A stretch of 64,000 bases of DNA from CBDCFV01 sp965203835 (GTDB lineage Bacteria > Chloroflexota > Dehalococcoidia > Lucifugimonadales > UBA3495). The notes below the pieces were generated by a model. The model searched no databases. It was not told the DNA's origin and saw only the letters and a list, made by a program, of their open reading frames with translations. The stretch is taken from the NCBI GenBank assembly GCA_965203835.1, contig OZ241919.1, positions 2,108,001 to 2,172,000 on the forward strand, written 5' to 3'. This document shows, piece after piece, positions 35,028 through 43,602 of the stretch (the stretch's first letter is position 1; each line of letters starts with the position of its first letter). A program made the translations under genes and the position numbers.

Positions 35028-37799
35028 GTGTTCCCCCACAACGTGAGAAGAACCGCACTGCTCGCCGCCGCTGTCTTTCTAGTAGCCGCAGCCATCCAGT
35101 TCAGCCCCGCAACGGTCCTAACCGACGACGGCAACGCCCCCGCCATCCCCGAGAAAAACCAGCAGACCTACCCAAACCTGGGATCCCATCTGGACCTCAT
35201 AGCCGTACAAGCGGAACAGTCCAAACAGGACACCAAGGAAAACGACCAACAGGACTCCGACAAAAAGTCCACCAACCAACCAGAAAACCAGGACATCCCG
35301 ATACCGGTCACCATTCACCTGTCCCACAACTCCCAGGCAGTGACGGACTTCCTCACCCGCAACGGACATCCACCCGCCAACTCCGGCGACCAATACATCG
35401 AGGCCCTGGTCCCGCCTTCACTCCTAGCAGAACTATCCCACCAACCCGGAGTCATCCGGGTGAGACGCATTCTCCCTCCCATCCCGACATCCATCAACCA
35501 ACTCATCGCCGGCAACGGCCCCGCCCCCCATGGAGCGCTCCCCTGGCACGCTGCAGGCTACACCGGGCAAGACATCAAGGTCGGCATAATCGAACGCGGT
35601 CCCAACTTCAGCGGAATCACCAGCCTCATGGGGACCGAGGTCCCCTCATCCATACAGGCACGCTGCTACACCGACTTCGGAAAGCACACCAACAAACTCT
35701 CCGACTGCGACCGACCCGGCTCCGCCGACCACCATGGGACACTTACAGCGGAAGCCCTTTTCGACATCGCGCCCCAAGCATCCCTCTACATCGCCACTCC
35801 CTACTCCAAGGGAGACATGCAAGACACAGTCGACTGGATGGCGTCCCAGGACGTATCCATCATAATCCCCAACATGGTCTGGCATTTCGACGGGCCCGGA
35901 GACGGCACCTCACCCTTCGGAGACAGCCCACTGAACACAGTAAACCAAGCCGCCGACCACGGCATGCTGTGGGTCGCCCCCGCAGGCAACTACGCCCTAC
36001 GCTCATGGTTCAGCGACACCACCCTAGAAAACGCACCCTCCCACAGCCTCATCCACTTCAGCCCAGGCGTCACGGTCAACCGCCTCAACCTCCGAACGGG
36101 CGAAAAGGTCTTCATGACAATCAGGTGGGACGACACCTGGGAAGGGGCCACCCATGACCTCGACCTGTACGTCGTCGACTCCCAAAACAGAGAAATCGCG
36201 AGCAGCACTGACCACCAGACAGGAGAACCAGGCCATGTGCCGTTCGAATACGCCGCCTTCATCCCAGTCCAGGAACACGGCGAGACGGGCATCACGATAG
36301 TCAACCGTTCAGACAAGGCACCCCGTTGGGTCCAACTCCTACTATGGCGCGGACATTCCCTCCAGTACTCCACTCACAAAGGAAGCATCACCAACCCTTC
36401 AGAGAGCAACAACCCGGCACTCGTCTCAGTCGGCGCCGCCGACTGGCGCAACACCAACGCCGTACAGGCATACAGCAGCAGAGGCCCCACCGTCGACGGA
36501 AGGACCAAGCCGGAACTCGTCGCCGTTGACTGCGGCCAGACAAGCATGCACAGGTTCATCTGCGGCACCAGCCAGGCAGCCCCCCACCTGGGAGGACTGG
36601 CCGCAGTCGCCCTCCAGAAGAACCCCCACCTCACCAACACGGAGCTTGCCCAGTACCTGATGGACAGCGCCGAACAGCGATCCTCCCCCAACCCCAACAA
36701 CACCTGGGGCTACGGCTTCGCCAAGCTCCCTCAACTGCACGGATGCTACATCCATGGCGCCGTCCCCCAACCATCGGAAAACCCCGCCCTCATAAAGGAC
36801 TGCAAGACCCTCCTCGAGATCCGGGACGCCATCCCCAACGGCCACGTCGTCAACTGGCACCCATCCTTCCCCATGCGCCACTGGCGAGGCGTCACCACCG
36901 GCAACACCCCGCCCAGGGCCACTGGCCTCTCCATGAGATACCATGGCCTCGAAGGCACCCTCCCCCAGGAACTTCAGCTCCTCACAGCGTTGGAAACCCT
37001 ATCCCTCCTCGGCAACAGGTTCACCGGGCCGATACCACCTGAAATAGGAAAACTGTCCAACCTCACAACCCTCGATCTCAGCTACAACAGCCTCAACGCC
37101 GCCATACCAGCCTCTCTGGGGGACCTCCAACACCTTCAAAAACTCGACCTCTCCCACAATAGCCTGGAAGCCGCCATACCCGACTCCATCACAGACCTGC
37201 AGGACCTCCGAGAACTGGACCTCTCCGACAACAACCTCACCGGACCCATCCCGGAGGGATTGGCCGAACTGCCGGAACTCAACAGTCTGAACCTCTCAGG
37301 AAACCGGTTCACCGGCTGCATCCCCCGGGGCCTCGCAGACATCGAGCAGAATGACCTGCACCAACTCCGCCTCCCTGCCTGCCCCGCCCTTGACATCCCC
37401 AAGCTCACAATCCCCGACGACCTTGAGATCAGGCCCTACCGGGAGATCTCCATCACCCTCACCTTTGACCAGCCCGTCGCCGGCATCACCACCGACGCCC
37501 CCATCGTAAACGCCGGCACCACCACCAGCGTCACCGGCTCGGGCACCGCCTGGACCATCACAATCCTCCCGACGGAGATTGCCCCTATCACCGTCAGCCT
37601 CCCCCAAGGGGCCGGCCTCGACCAGCACGGGGAACCAACCCCGGCCTCACCCGAAACAGTCATCGGCATCCCCTACGATGATGACCACAACGGCGAAATC
37701 AGCAGGTCCGAGGCCATCACCGCGGTCATCGAGTTCTTCGCGAACCTCATCACCAAGGAACAAGCCATACACGTGATCATCCTGTTCTTCGCCAGTTGA
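35028..37799 (+). CDS. Secreted subtilase-like protein with plant-type LRRs and EF-hand tail
   Basis: A 923-aa exported protein, start probably GTG at 35028 (VFPHNVRRTALLAAAVFLVA; the stop of the previous gene is 8 bp upstream). Order of parts: signal peptide; propeptide-like domain (about 44-145); S8 domain (about 180-560); six or seven plant-type LRRs (about 645-780, e.g. LTTLDLSYNSLNAAIPASLG); a beta-sandwich (about 790-880); and a C-terminal EF-hand-like YDDDHNGEISRSEAITAVIE. The catalytic H236 (DHHGT), N at about 320 (APAGN) and S515 (CGTSQAAPH) are present, but the aspartate position reads VGIIERG, with E189. This may abolish or weaken activity. The architecture recalls Chloroflexota surface proteases. 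Confidence 0.85.
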   Translation: MFPHNVRRTALLAAAVFLVAAAIQFSPATVLTDDGNAPAIPEKNQQTYPNLGSHLDLIAVQAEQSKQDTKENDQQDSDKKSTNQPENQDIPIPVTIHLSHNSQAVTDFLTRNGHPPANSGDQYIEALVPPSLLAELSHQPGVIRVRRILPPIPTSINQLIAGNGPAPHGALPWHAAGYTGQDIKVGIIERGPNFSGITSLMGTEVPSSIQARCYTDFGKHTNKLSDCDRPGSADHHGTLTAEALFDIAPQASLYIATPYSKGDMQDTVDWMASQDVSIIIPNMVWHFDGPGDGTSPFGDSPLNTVNQAADHGMLWVAPAGNYALRSWFSDTTLENAPSHSLIHFSPGVTVNRLNLRTGEKVFMTIRWDDTWEGATHDLDLYVVDSQNREIASSTDHQTGEPGHVPFEYAAFIPVQEHGETGITIVNRSDKAPRWVQLLLWRGHSLQYSTHKGSITNPSESNNPALVSVGAADWRNTNAVQAYSSRGPTVDGRTKPELVAVDCGQTSMHRFICGTSQAAPHLGGLAAVALQKNPHLTNTELAQYLMDSAEQRSSPNPNNTWGYGFAKLPQLHGCYIHGAVPQPSENPALIKDCKTLLEIRDAIPNGHVVNWHPSFPMRHWRGVTTGNTPPRATGLSMRYHGLEGTLPQELQLLTALETLSLLGNRFTGPIPPEIGKLSNLTTLDLSYNSLNAAIPASLGDLQHLQKLDLSHNSLEAAIPDSITDLQDLRELDLSDNNLTGPIPEGLAELPELNSLNLSGNRFTGCIPRGLADIEQNDLHQLRLPACPALDIPKLTIPDDLEIRPYREISITLTFDQPVAGITTDAPIVNAGTTTSVTGSGTAWTITILPTEIAPITVSLPQGAGLDQHGEPTPASPETVIGIPYDDDHNGEISRSEAITAVIEFFANLITKEQAIHVIILFFAS

Positions 37800-37836
37800 T
37801 CCCCACACTCACCACCAACCCCCAGGGAGCCACAGA

Positions 37837-38415
37837 ATGGACTACAGCTACCAAATCGACGTACACACTGGCGACCGGCGCATCTTCCCACCCTACCCCA
37901 ACCTGGACCAGACGCACACCAACAGGTTCCGCCTCATCGTCTTCACGCCTGAAGACCTCCACCCCTACCCATCCCAAATGTTCACCGCCTCCCACATAGA
38001 CACCCTGGTCAACCTCTTCACCGGCCAGGACCCGGCCTACCTCCTCCACCACGCCGCAGAGGAATGCCCCTCAAGCCAAGACGACTCCCACAAATGCCAG
38101 CCTATCTCCATACCAATACCCCCCGCTCTGGCCCTTCACGCCCACACATTGCAGGAACGCTTGGACGACATCCGCACGGACTTTCGCAGGTGGAGCAACG
38201 ACGAAGGCACCAAGGAAACCCGGCGGTACAGGCTCCCTGACGGCACCCTCGACAACGCCACCCGAATCATCGGAAGCGGCGTCATCTCCTACCCAGAGAA
38301 ATGGGACATAGCCGAGTTTCACGAGAGAAATGCCCGTAAGGACATGCTCGATACCTGGTTCCAACAAGGACTCGCCATCCGCCAAGCCTGGAACCCGGAC
38401 GCCCATCACCACTGA
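37837..38415 (+). CDS. Unknown soluble protein
   Basis: A 192-aa protein starting MDYSYQIDVHTGDRRIFPPY. I recognise no family. It has no membrane segment and several acidic and histidine-rich stretches (ends PDAHHH). The codon pattern follows its neighbours, with many C-ending codons. Confidence 0.55.
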   Translation: MDYSYQIDVHTGDRRIFPPYPNLDQTHTNRFRLIVFTPEDLHPYPSQMFTASHIDTLVNLFTGQDPAYLLHHAAEECPSSQDDSHKCQPISIPIPPALALHAHTLQERLDDIRTDFRRWSNDEGTKETRRYRLPDGTLDNATRIIGSGVISYPEKWDIAEFHERNARKDMLDTWFQQGLAIRQAWNPDAHHH

Positions 38416-38561
38416 CACCACACCCCCACGTCTCACTCCGGCCTCGCGATATACTAACCATACCCAAGGTCAAAGCAGGACAAAAGCCGGGCAACAAGTC
38501 AACAGATCCCGGTCAATTACGACTAATTCCAAACCCTCACCCTCCCCGAGAAGACCTCAAC

Positions 38562-38978
38562 ATGATCAAAGGCTACTTCCACCAAAACGGCGCAGCCTTC
38601 GTCTCCGCCAACATATCCGTCCCCAACATGGACATCCACGACCAGCCCCTCACCATGCTGGTCGCAACCGGCGCCGCCGCCTCCATCCTGAATCCCAAGG
38701 ACGCCGTCAGGATGGGACTTGCGCCCAGAGACATCCAACGAAGCAGAGAACAGGGCCTGCCCTACAAAGCCACCATCACCCTCAAAGACTCTGAAGAAAA
38801 CAAGTCCCTTCGCTTCGACGTCGAAACCCTCCAACTCACCGCACCTCCCATCCATTACCCGGGCACCCCGTCCGTACTGGGCATGGATGTCCTGAGCCGG
38901 ACCGAACTGCATTACCATCCACGGTCGGGCATCATCACAATCACGCCGACCCCGGACCCAGCCAGCGACCGAACCTGA
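38562..38978 (+). CDS. Retropepsin-like aspartic protease fold, catalytic Asp replaced
   Basis: A 138-aa single-domain protein of the retroviral-type aspartic protease fold. The flap-side and core motifs are present: LTMLVATGAAASILNPKDAV where active enzymes have DTGA, and PSVLGMDVLSRTELHYH, the typical 'lLGmdvLs' strand. The catalytic aspartate is alanine (A35-T36-G37; codon gca at 38664-38666). Since the enzyme works as a dimer with one Asp per subunit, this protein should be inactive and may be a binding protein. It lies 35 bp upstream of the release-factor gene start. Confidence 0.7.
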   Translation: MIKGYFHQNGAAFVSANISVPNMDIHDQPLTMLVATGAAASILNPKDAVRMGLAPRDIQRSREQGLPYKATITLKDSEENKSLRFDVETLQLTAPPIHYPGTPSVLGMDVLSRTELHYHPRSGIITITPTPDPASDRT

Positions 38979-39013
38979 CGAAGGTCAAAACCAATCCAAA
39001 AGGAGATGAGACC

Positions 39014-40109
39014 ATGAACGACCTCAGACAACCCCTGGAGCACACCCGTGAACAAGTCAGAAAAGCGGTGGAGCGGCTTTAGCAACACCGCCAATTCCAA
39101 CGTAGAAGAACTGGAAGCCCTCGCATCACAGCCAGACTTCTGGGACCACCCCGCAGAAGCACGGGAGACCCTCAGGCAACTCGACCACCTCAGGACAACC
39201 CTCCAACCCTGGTTCCGCATGGAACAGCAACTCCAAGAATTGGACGAGATGGCCCAACTGGCCCAAGAGCAACAGGACGAAGCATTCGCCCTGGAAGTGG
39301 CTGAAGCAACCGCCAAACTGCAACAGGAACTCCACCAAGCCCGCCTCTGCCTGGCCCTCCAAGGACCCCGCGACCAAGCCCCTGCCATCATCACCCTCAC
39401 GTCCGGCGCAGGTGGAACCGACTCCCACGACTGGGTCGAAATCCTCCTGGGCATGTACACAGCATGGGCCAAGGCGGAAGCCAGACCAACGAAGCTGATG
39501 AACCTCTCCCACGCGGAAAGGGCCGGCCTCAGGACCGCCACCATCGAGATCGCCGGACCACACGCCTACGGACGACTCCGGGAAGAAACCGGCATCCACC
39601 GTGTGGCCCGGGTCTCCAAATTCGACCCAGCCGGCAGGCGCCAAACATCATTCGCCCGGGTCGAGGTCCTCCCAGCAGTGCCGGAAAGCAGCCCCGTCGA
39701 ACCTGACCCCAAGGACCTCAGGACCGACACCTTCCACGCGTCCGGCCCAGGCGGCCAGCACATCCACAAGGTCGCCACCGCCGTCCGCATCAAGCACCTC
39801 CCCACCGGAATAGTCGTCGCCTGCCAGACCGAACGGTCCCAGAAGCAGAACCGCGACTACGCAATGAGAATACTGAGGGCCAGGCTCCTGGAACGCCACG
39901 AACTGGAACAGAAACGCGAGCGACTCAGACTCCGTGGCACACCACCGCCTCCACGGTGGGGATACCAAGTGAGAAGCTACTTCCTCCGCCCCCAGCACCT
40001 AGTGCTGGACCACCGGACCGGTCACCGGGACCCCGACCCCCAGAGGGTCCTCGCGGGCAACCTGGAAGGCTTCATCGAAGCGGCGCTCCTCCTCCGCTCG
40101 TCAACCTGA
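39014..40109 (+). CDS. prfB: RF2-like peptide chain release factor, +1 frameshift at UAG
   Basis: The gene begins ATG 39014 after aaggag. Codons 1-22 read MNDLRQPLEHTREQVRKAVE and RL, then CTT TAG C; a +1 slip at 39077-39080 enters the frame SNTANSNVEELEAL that is open to 40109. The joined product is 364 aa, the size of E. coli RF2 (365). Catalytic GGQ is intact (residues 246-248, SGPGGQHIHKVAT). The stop-recognition tripeptide, SPF in RF2, is SKF (201-203, ARVSKFDPAGRRQTSF). The other RF2 marks (LTSGAGGTDSHDW, GIVVACQTERSQ) are good. It should release peptides at stop codons, but which ones is open. It is probably an extra, element-borne copy, since a host needs its own RF2. Confidence 0.88.
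39067..39083 (+). promoter_or_regulatory. prfB-type +1 frameshift signal with UAG
   Basis: The sequence is ggtggag cgg ctt tag c. A Shine-Dalgarno-like ggtggag lies three bases before CTT, the spacing of the E. coli prfB signal (AGGGGG-UAU-CUU-UGA-C). The stop in the slip site is UAG (39080-39082) and not UGA. If the signal works, slow termination at UAG would favour the +1 slip and synthesis of the factor. Confidence 0.75.
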
Positions 40110-40137
40110 CACTCACCCCAGTCCCCCGGGTACACGA

Positions 40138-40674
40138 ATGAAACGACTCATATCAGAGCAGTGCCGGTTCCCTGACGTCATCAACACGATCCGCAACCTG
40201 GGATCCCCACCCCCTCCCGGCACCGCCGCACAACGGTACAGGGCAAACCTGAAGGCAATACTCAGGACCATCAACTCGCCGGACACCGCCAAATACCTCC
40301 TCGGCCGAGACGAGGCTGTCAAAATGATTCAGGACGACACCGTCTGGCCTCAAGACCACCACCGCCAGCTGCCGTGGCCGCACGAAGAACCAATCTACGT
40401 CGAATACGACATGCCGATCACCCTGACCAAGATGGGGCCCGACGATACCCAGGAATACCTGAACGCTGTGATCATCTACCCCGGCCGCAAAAAAGCGAGA
40501 GTCACCTCCCTTGGCACAAAAGGATACTGGCTCAGATACGACCACCATACGCAGGACCTGCTCACCGGCGCCGTCACCAGTGACAGCAGACCGCACCACG
40601 AGTCCCAAGCAGAGGAACACCGCAGGATAAGCAGGTATCTCGCCCGCCTCGCAGCCCGAATGGCGACAGCCTGA
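40138..40674 (+). CDS. Unknown soluble protein
   Basis: A 178-aa protein starting MKRLISEQCRFPDVINTIRN, with no family I recognise and no membrane segment. It follows the release factor by 28 bp on the same strand and precedes the DUF6166 gene by 31 bp, so these are likely one transcript. Confidence 0.55.
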   Translation: MKRLISEQCRFPDVINTIRNLGSPPPPGTAAQRYRANLKAILRTINSPDTAKYLLGRDEAVKMIQDDTVWPQDHHRQLPWPHEEPIYVEYDMPITLTKMGPDDTQEYLNAVIIYPGRKKARVTSLGTKGYWLRYDHHTQDLLTGAVTSDSRPHHESQAEEHRRISRYLARLAARMATA

Positions 40675-40705
40675 AGACTCATAAATCCATCAAGGAGGCC
40701 GCCAC

Positions 40706-41356
40706 ATGACAAAAGCCACCACGACCGCAAACCCCTGGCAGATCCGCACCGTAGCCTGCCAGTTCTGGAAAGAAAGAAACCAAGAGAGCGTATGCCCAAC
40801 CTGCCGTGACCAAACGGCCCTCATCATCCAACTGGACGCCCAGGAACTCTGCAACCGGATGGAACTCCCGTACAACGCTGACTCCATCCCCCTGGTAATC
40901 CGCCGGGTCAAGGCCGACCCAACCCTGCCCAAGTGGGCACAGGAAGCGGAACCCTACACAGAAGACCCCGACGACCCGGGCTCCACCGTCATACCCGGCC
41001 CACTTGCCTGCGTCCACGAAGGCATGATCCAAAGGGACTCCATAATCGCAGGAGAGTTGCATGAGGTGACCATAGACTGGTTGCCCCTCTCCCCTCACAG
41101 AAGTCGTCAAGTGGAAGACCACAGCCCGACCGGATTCAGCTGGGGATACCCGGGCTCCGGGCCGTCCCAACTGGCACTGGCGCTCCTCCTCGAGGCGGGC
41201 GCCTCAGACCGGGAAGCGCTCTTCTACCACCACGACTTCAAGGACGAGGTCGTCGCCCGTTTGCCCAACCAGAGAGCGTTCCTGATGAAAGGCGAAACCG
41301 TTACCGGTTGGCTCGCGAATCGCCGCTTCGCAGACGCGCAGCAAGCACACCATTAG
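40706..41356 (+). CDS. DUF6166-like protein
   Basis: A 216-aa protein with aaggagg upstream of its start. The segment FSWGYPGSGPSQLALALLLE (residues about 143-162) is the hallmark of DUF6166, followed by a helix and LMKGETVTGWLANR. The N-terminal part has a C-x2-C (CPTCRD) that could bind metal. The family is found in bacteria and on mobile elements with no known function. Confidence 0.65.
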   Translation: MTKATTTANPWQIRTVACQFWKERNQESVCPTCRDQTALIIQLDAQELCNRMELPYNADSIPLVIRRVKADPTLPKWAQEAEPYTEDPDDPGSTVIPGPLACVHEGMIQRDSIIAGELHEVTIDWLPLSPHRSRQVEDHSPTGFSWGYPGSGPSQLALALLLEAGASDREALFYHHDFKDEVVARLPNQRAFLMKGETVTGWLANRRFADAQQAHH

Positions 41357-41375
41357 AAAGGAGTCCCCCCCCCTC

Positions 41376-41699
41376 ATGTGCTACCGGTCAAACATGCGCA
41401 CGAGAACATGCCGGTTCGGACCGGTGGTCCTGGAGAAGAAAGTACGCCACGCCTGCGTCTTCTGCGGCTACACACGATCCAAACGGTTTCACTGGAAACT
41501 CAGGCCATGCCCGGCCCTCCAAGCCCCGGGATACATCATCATTGAACCGGACAAACCCGTCGAACGATACGAGGAGTTCGACGGAATCCGCGCAGGTTAC
41601 GCTGGCACCCATATAGCCCAAGTCTGGATCAAAGACTACCCCAAAGAGGCACGGACACCCGCGACCGACAAGGCCTCCTCTATGCAGTCACAGCCATAG
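41376..41699 (+). CDS. Small cysteine-containing protein, unknown
   Basis: A 107-aa protein. HACVFCGYTRSKRFHWKLRP and then CPALQAPGY suggest a small zinc-binding beta domain. No family is recognised. It lies 20 bp after the DUF6166 gene. Confidence 0.5.
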   Translation: MCYRSNMRTRTCRFGPVVLEKKVRHACVFCGYTRSKRFHWKLRPCPALQAPGYIIIEPDKPVERYEEFDGIRAGYAGTHIAQVWIKDYPKEARTPATDKASSMQSQP

Positions 41700-41784
41700 T
41701 TCCAAAGACAGGACGCTGAAACAAACGCACCACACTTGCAAAAGACTGGTAAGACGAACATCCAACAAAAACATCCACTCAGGA

Positions 41785-41815
41785 GAGTATTCCCCCCAAC
41801 GCACGGGAATCCTCC
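41785..41815 (+). repeat. Solitary CRISPR-like repeat
   Basis: tattccccccaacgcacggg and the following aatcctcc closely follow the last repeat of the main array (50583-50610), in the same orientation, in the gap before 41856. Confidence 0.45.
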
Positions 41816-41855
41816 GTACGCCTTTCTACCCGAGCCACCACCGCCGGAGAAAAAC

Positions 41856-42578
41856 GTGAAGACAGCAGAACTTCTCCATCACCTCAGCCACCATGAGCAA
41901 GAACGGTACATCGTACTCCGTGACCCCGACTCAGGACTCATCCACGCCCTCAAATTCCTCATCAAGGAATCGGCCTTCCTAAACGGAAACCAAGACTTCC
42001 GCTGCGGCCCGCACAACCTCGCTTTCAAGACCGAAGGAAGTTCCCCCATCCTCCACTTCGGTCAGCAGACCTGGCCATCCGGCCACCGTTACCCCGAAAC
42101 CCCAGACGTCCAGACCGTCGCCAAGCTGGCCGCACACCTCCAGGAACGGGACCCGGACCCGCCGGCCGTCATCGGCCACTACTTCGACGAGTTCATCGAC
42201 ATAGACACCCTCATTCCCATCGACGGCACAGCCACCCCCATGCTCTGGGGCAACCCCGGAAGCGGGGTGGCACCCTGGCCCCAAGACTCCCGCAAACATC
42301 CCCCTGACAGGGTCCTCCTCCTCACCAACAGCGTAAACGAAGGGTACTCACGCCTGAGAAAAGCACACACACAGGAAGTCTACGCCCGCGCCCTCCTGAT
42401 GGAGTCCCGGAAACCGGTCTTCAAAGGCCTGGAACAATTACGCATAGACCCAAGGACAACGATGAGTTCCGAAGACCTGAGAACGAAGCACACCGCTGCC
42501 CTCCAGGAACTCCGGGATGCCCAGGACCACTTCGAACGGGTCCTGACTGCACCGGTCCACACAGACCCCGACCACTGA
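41856..42578 (+). CDS. Unknown protein
   Basis: A 240-aa protein if the GTG at 41856 is used (VKTAELLHHLSHHEQERYIV), which has ggag upstream; the frame is open 40 codons further, across a repeat-like spacer, so I prefer the GTG. No family recognised. Residues near the C-terminus (TKHTAALQELRDAQDHFERV) form a helix with coiled-coil character. Confidence 0.5.
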   Translation: MKTAELLHHLSHHEQERYIVLRDPDSGLIHALKFLIKESAFLNGNQDFRCGPHNLAFKTEGSSPILHFGQQTWPSGHRYPETPDVQTVAKLAAHLQERDPDPPAVIGHYFDEFIDIDTLIPIDGTATPMLWGNPGSGVAPWPQDSRKHPPDRVLLLTNSVNEGYSRLRKAHTQEVYARALLMESRKPVFKGLEQLRIDPRTTMSSEDLRTKHTAALQELRDAQDHFERVLTAPVHTDPDH

Positions 42579-42600
42579 GGAAGAATTCTCACCACCGAGA

Positions 42601-42734
42601 CACTCCCTCAAAAGGGCTCCACCCTCATCCATTCGTTAACCATGACCACCAAGGACAGTCCCCCGATCACCGGGGATCCTCCTCCCGTAAGGCGCAGGGC
42701 GAAGCGCCGTGCCTCCCCATCAAGGGGCACCACC
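42601..42734 (+). repeat. Three decayed CRISPR-like repeats
   Basis: Copies at 42601-42622 (cactccctcaaaagggctcc), 42658-42682 (gtcccccgatcaccggggat, then cctcc) and 42711-42734 (gcctccccatcaaggggcac). Starts are 57 and 53 bp apart, near the 60-bp period of the main array, in the same orientation. Confidence 0.45.
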
Positions 42735-42756
42735 ACCCCCTACTGACACCCCCAGG

Positions 42757-42785
42757 CTGAAATGAATTTCAAAAAGAGATAAAAT
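42757..42785 (+). promoter_or_regulatory. Sigma-70-like promoter over a small palindrome
   Basis: TAAAAT at 42780-42785 and ctgaaa at 42757-42762 are 17 bp apart. A palindrome gaaat-ga-atttc (42759-42770) overlaps the -35 side and could be an operator. The local AT content is high for this region. It would serve the genes from 42824 on. Confidence 0.45.
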
Positions 42786-42823
42786 CCCCACAAAACCTCA
42801 ACCCGTCCAAGCGAAGGACACAA

Positions 42824-43342
42824 TTGACCCAGCCCAACCGCTACGCCTCCAAGACCACGGTCCCGGTCGAAAAGACCAAGGCCGAGATTGAAACCCTACT
42901 CAAGCAGCACGGCGCCGATCAGGTCATGACCGCCTGGGAGTCCTCGAGGGCCACCATCGCCTTCCGAATCGACCGCCTCGCCGTCCGCATCTACCTGCCC
43001 CTGCCCCACATCAACGACTTCCTCTACACCGAACGCAAGAACGGATATTCAACCAAGACCGTCGAGCGCACCCCCCAGCAACAGCAAAACCAGTTCGACC
43101 AAGCCGAGCGGCAGACCTGGCGGGCCTTCCTCCTCATCATAAAAGCCAAGCTGGAGGCAGTCGCCGCCGGCGTCACCAGCATGGAGGAGCAGTTCCTCCC
43201 CCACATCCTTCTCAACGGCGACACCACCATCGGCGACACCATCATGCCCAGGCTACATGACCACATTGAGCGGGGACAACTTCCAAGCGTATTCCCCTCC
43301 CACAACTCCGCCATACCCCTACCTCCACCGCCACAGAGCTAA
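42824..43342 (+). CDS. Conserved hypothetical protein, phage/plasmid-type
   Basis: A 172-aa protein with a TTG start (MTQPNRYASKTTVPVEKTKA). The pattern 'RYASKTTVPVEKTKAEIETL', 'GADQVMTAW', 'RLAVRIYLPLP' and 'WRAFLLIIKAKLEAVAAGVT' resembles an uncharacterised family I have seen on phages and mobile elements of actinobacteria and others; I cannot name it or give a function. Its stop codon overlaps the start of the next gene by one base. Confidence 0.6.
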   Translation: MTQPNRYASKTTVPVEKTKAEIETLLKQHGADQVMTAWESSRATIAFRIDRLAVRIYLPLPHINDFLYTERKNGYSTKTVERTPQQQQNQFDQAERQTWRAFLLIIKAKLEAVAAGVTSMEEQFLPHILLNGDTTIGDTIMPRLHDHIERGQLPSVFPSHNSAIPLPPPPQS

Positions 43343-43602
43343 TGTTCAAGCGAAGAAACTATAACCGACAGGCCATCATCTCATCCCTGGCGGGAGCACT
43401 CGCCATACCCGTCGCACTGGCGTGCACCGCCATCGCTCAAGACCTCCACACAGAGGTCAAGCCCACCGAATGGGCAGTGATACTCCCCCTCACCTCCTTG
43501 GCCGGGGCCACCTCGGGCTTCGCACTCTACATGGCAGCGTACCTTCCCCTCAAAAGAGTCGTCAAAGCCATCACCAACCCCGGAGCTCCTGACGATGATT
43601 GA
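43342..43602 (+). CDS. Small two-helix membrane protein
   Basis: An 86-aa protein with two hydrophobic segments (residues about 12-32, SSLAGALAIPVALACTAIAQ, and 43-68). Start ATG overlaps the previous stop (TAATG), so translation is coupled. No family recognised. Confidence 0.55.
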   Translation: MFKRRNYNRQAIISSLAGALAIPVALACTAIAQDLHTEVKPTEWAVILPLTSLAGATSGFALYMAAYLPLKRVVKAITNPGAPDDD

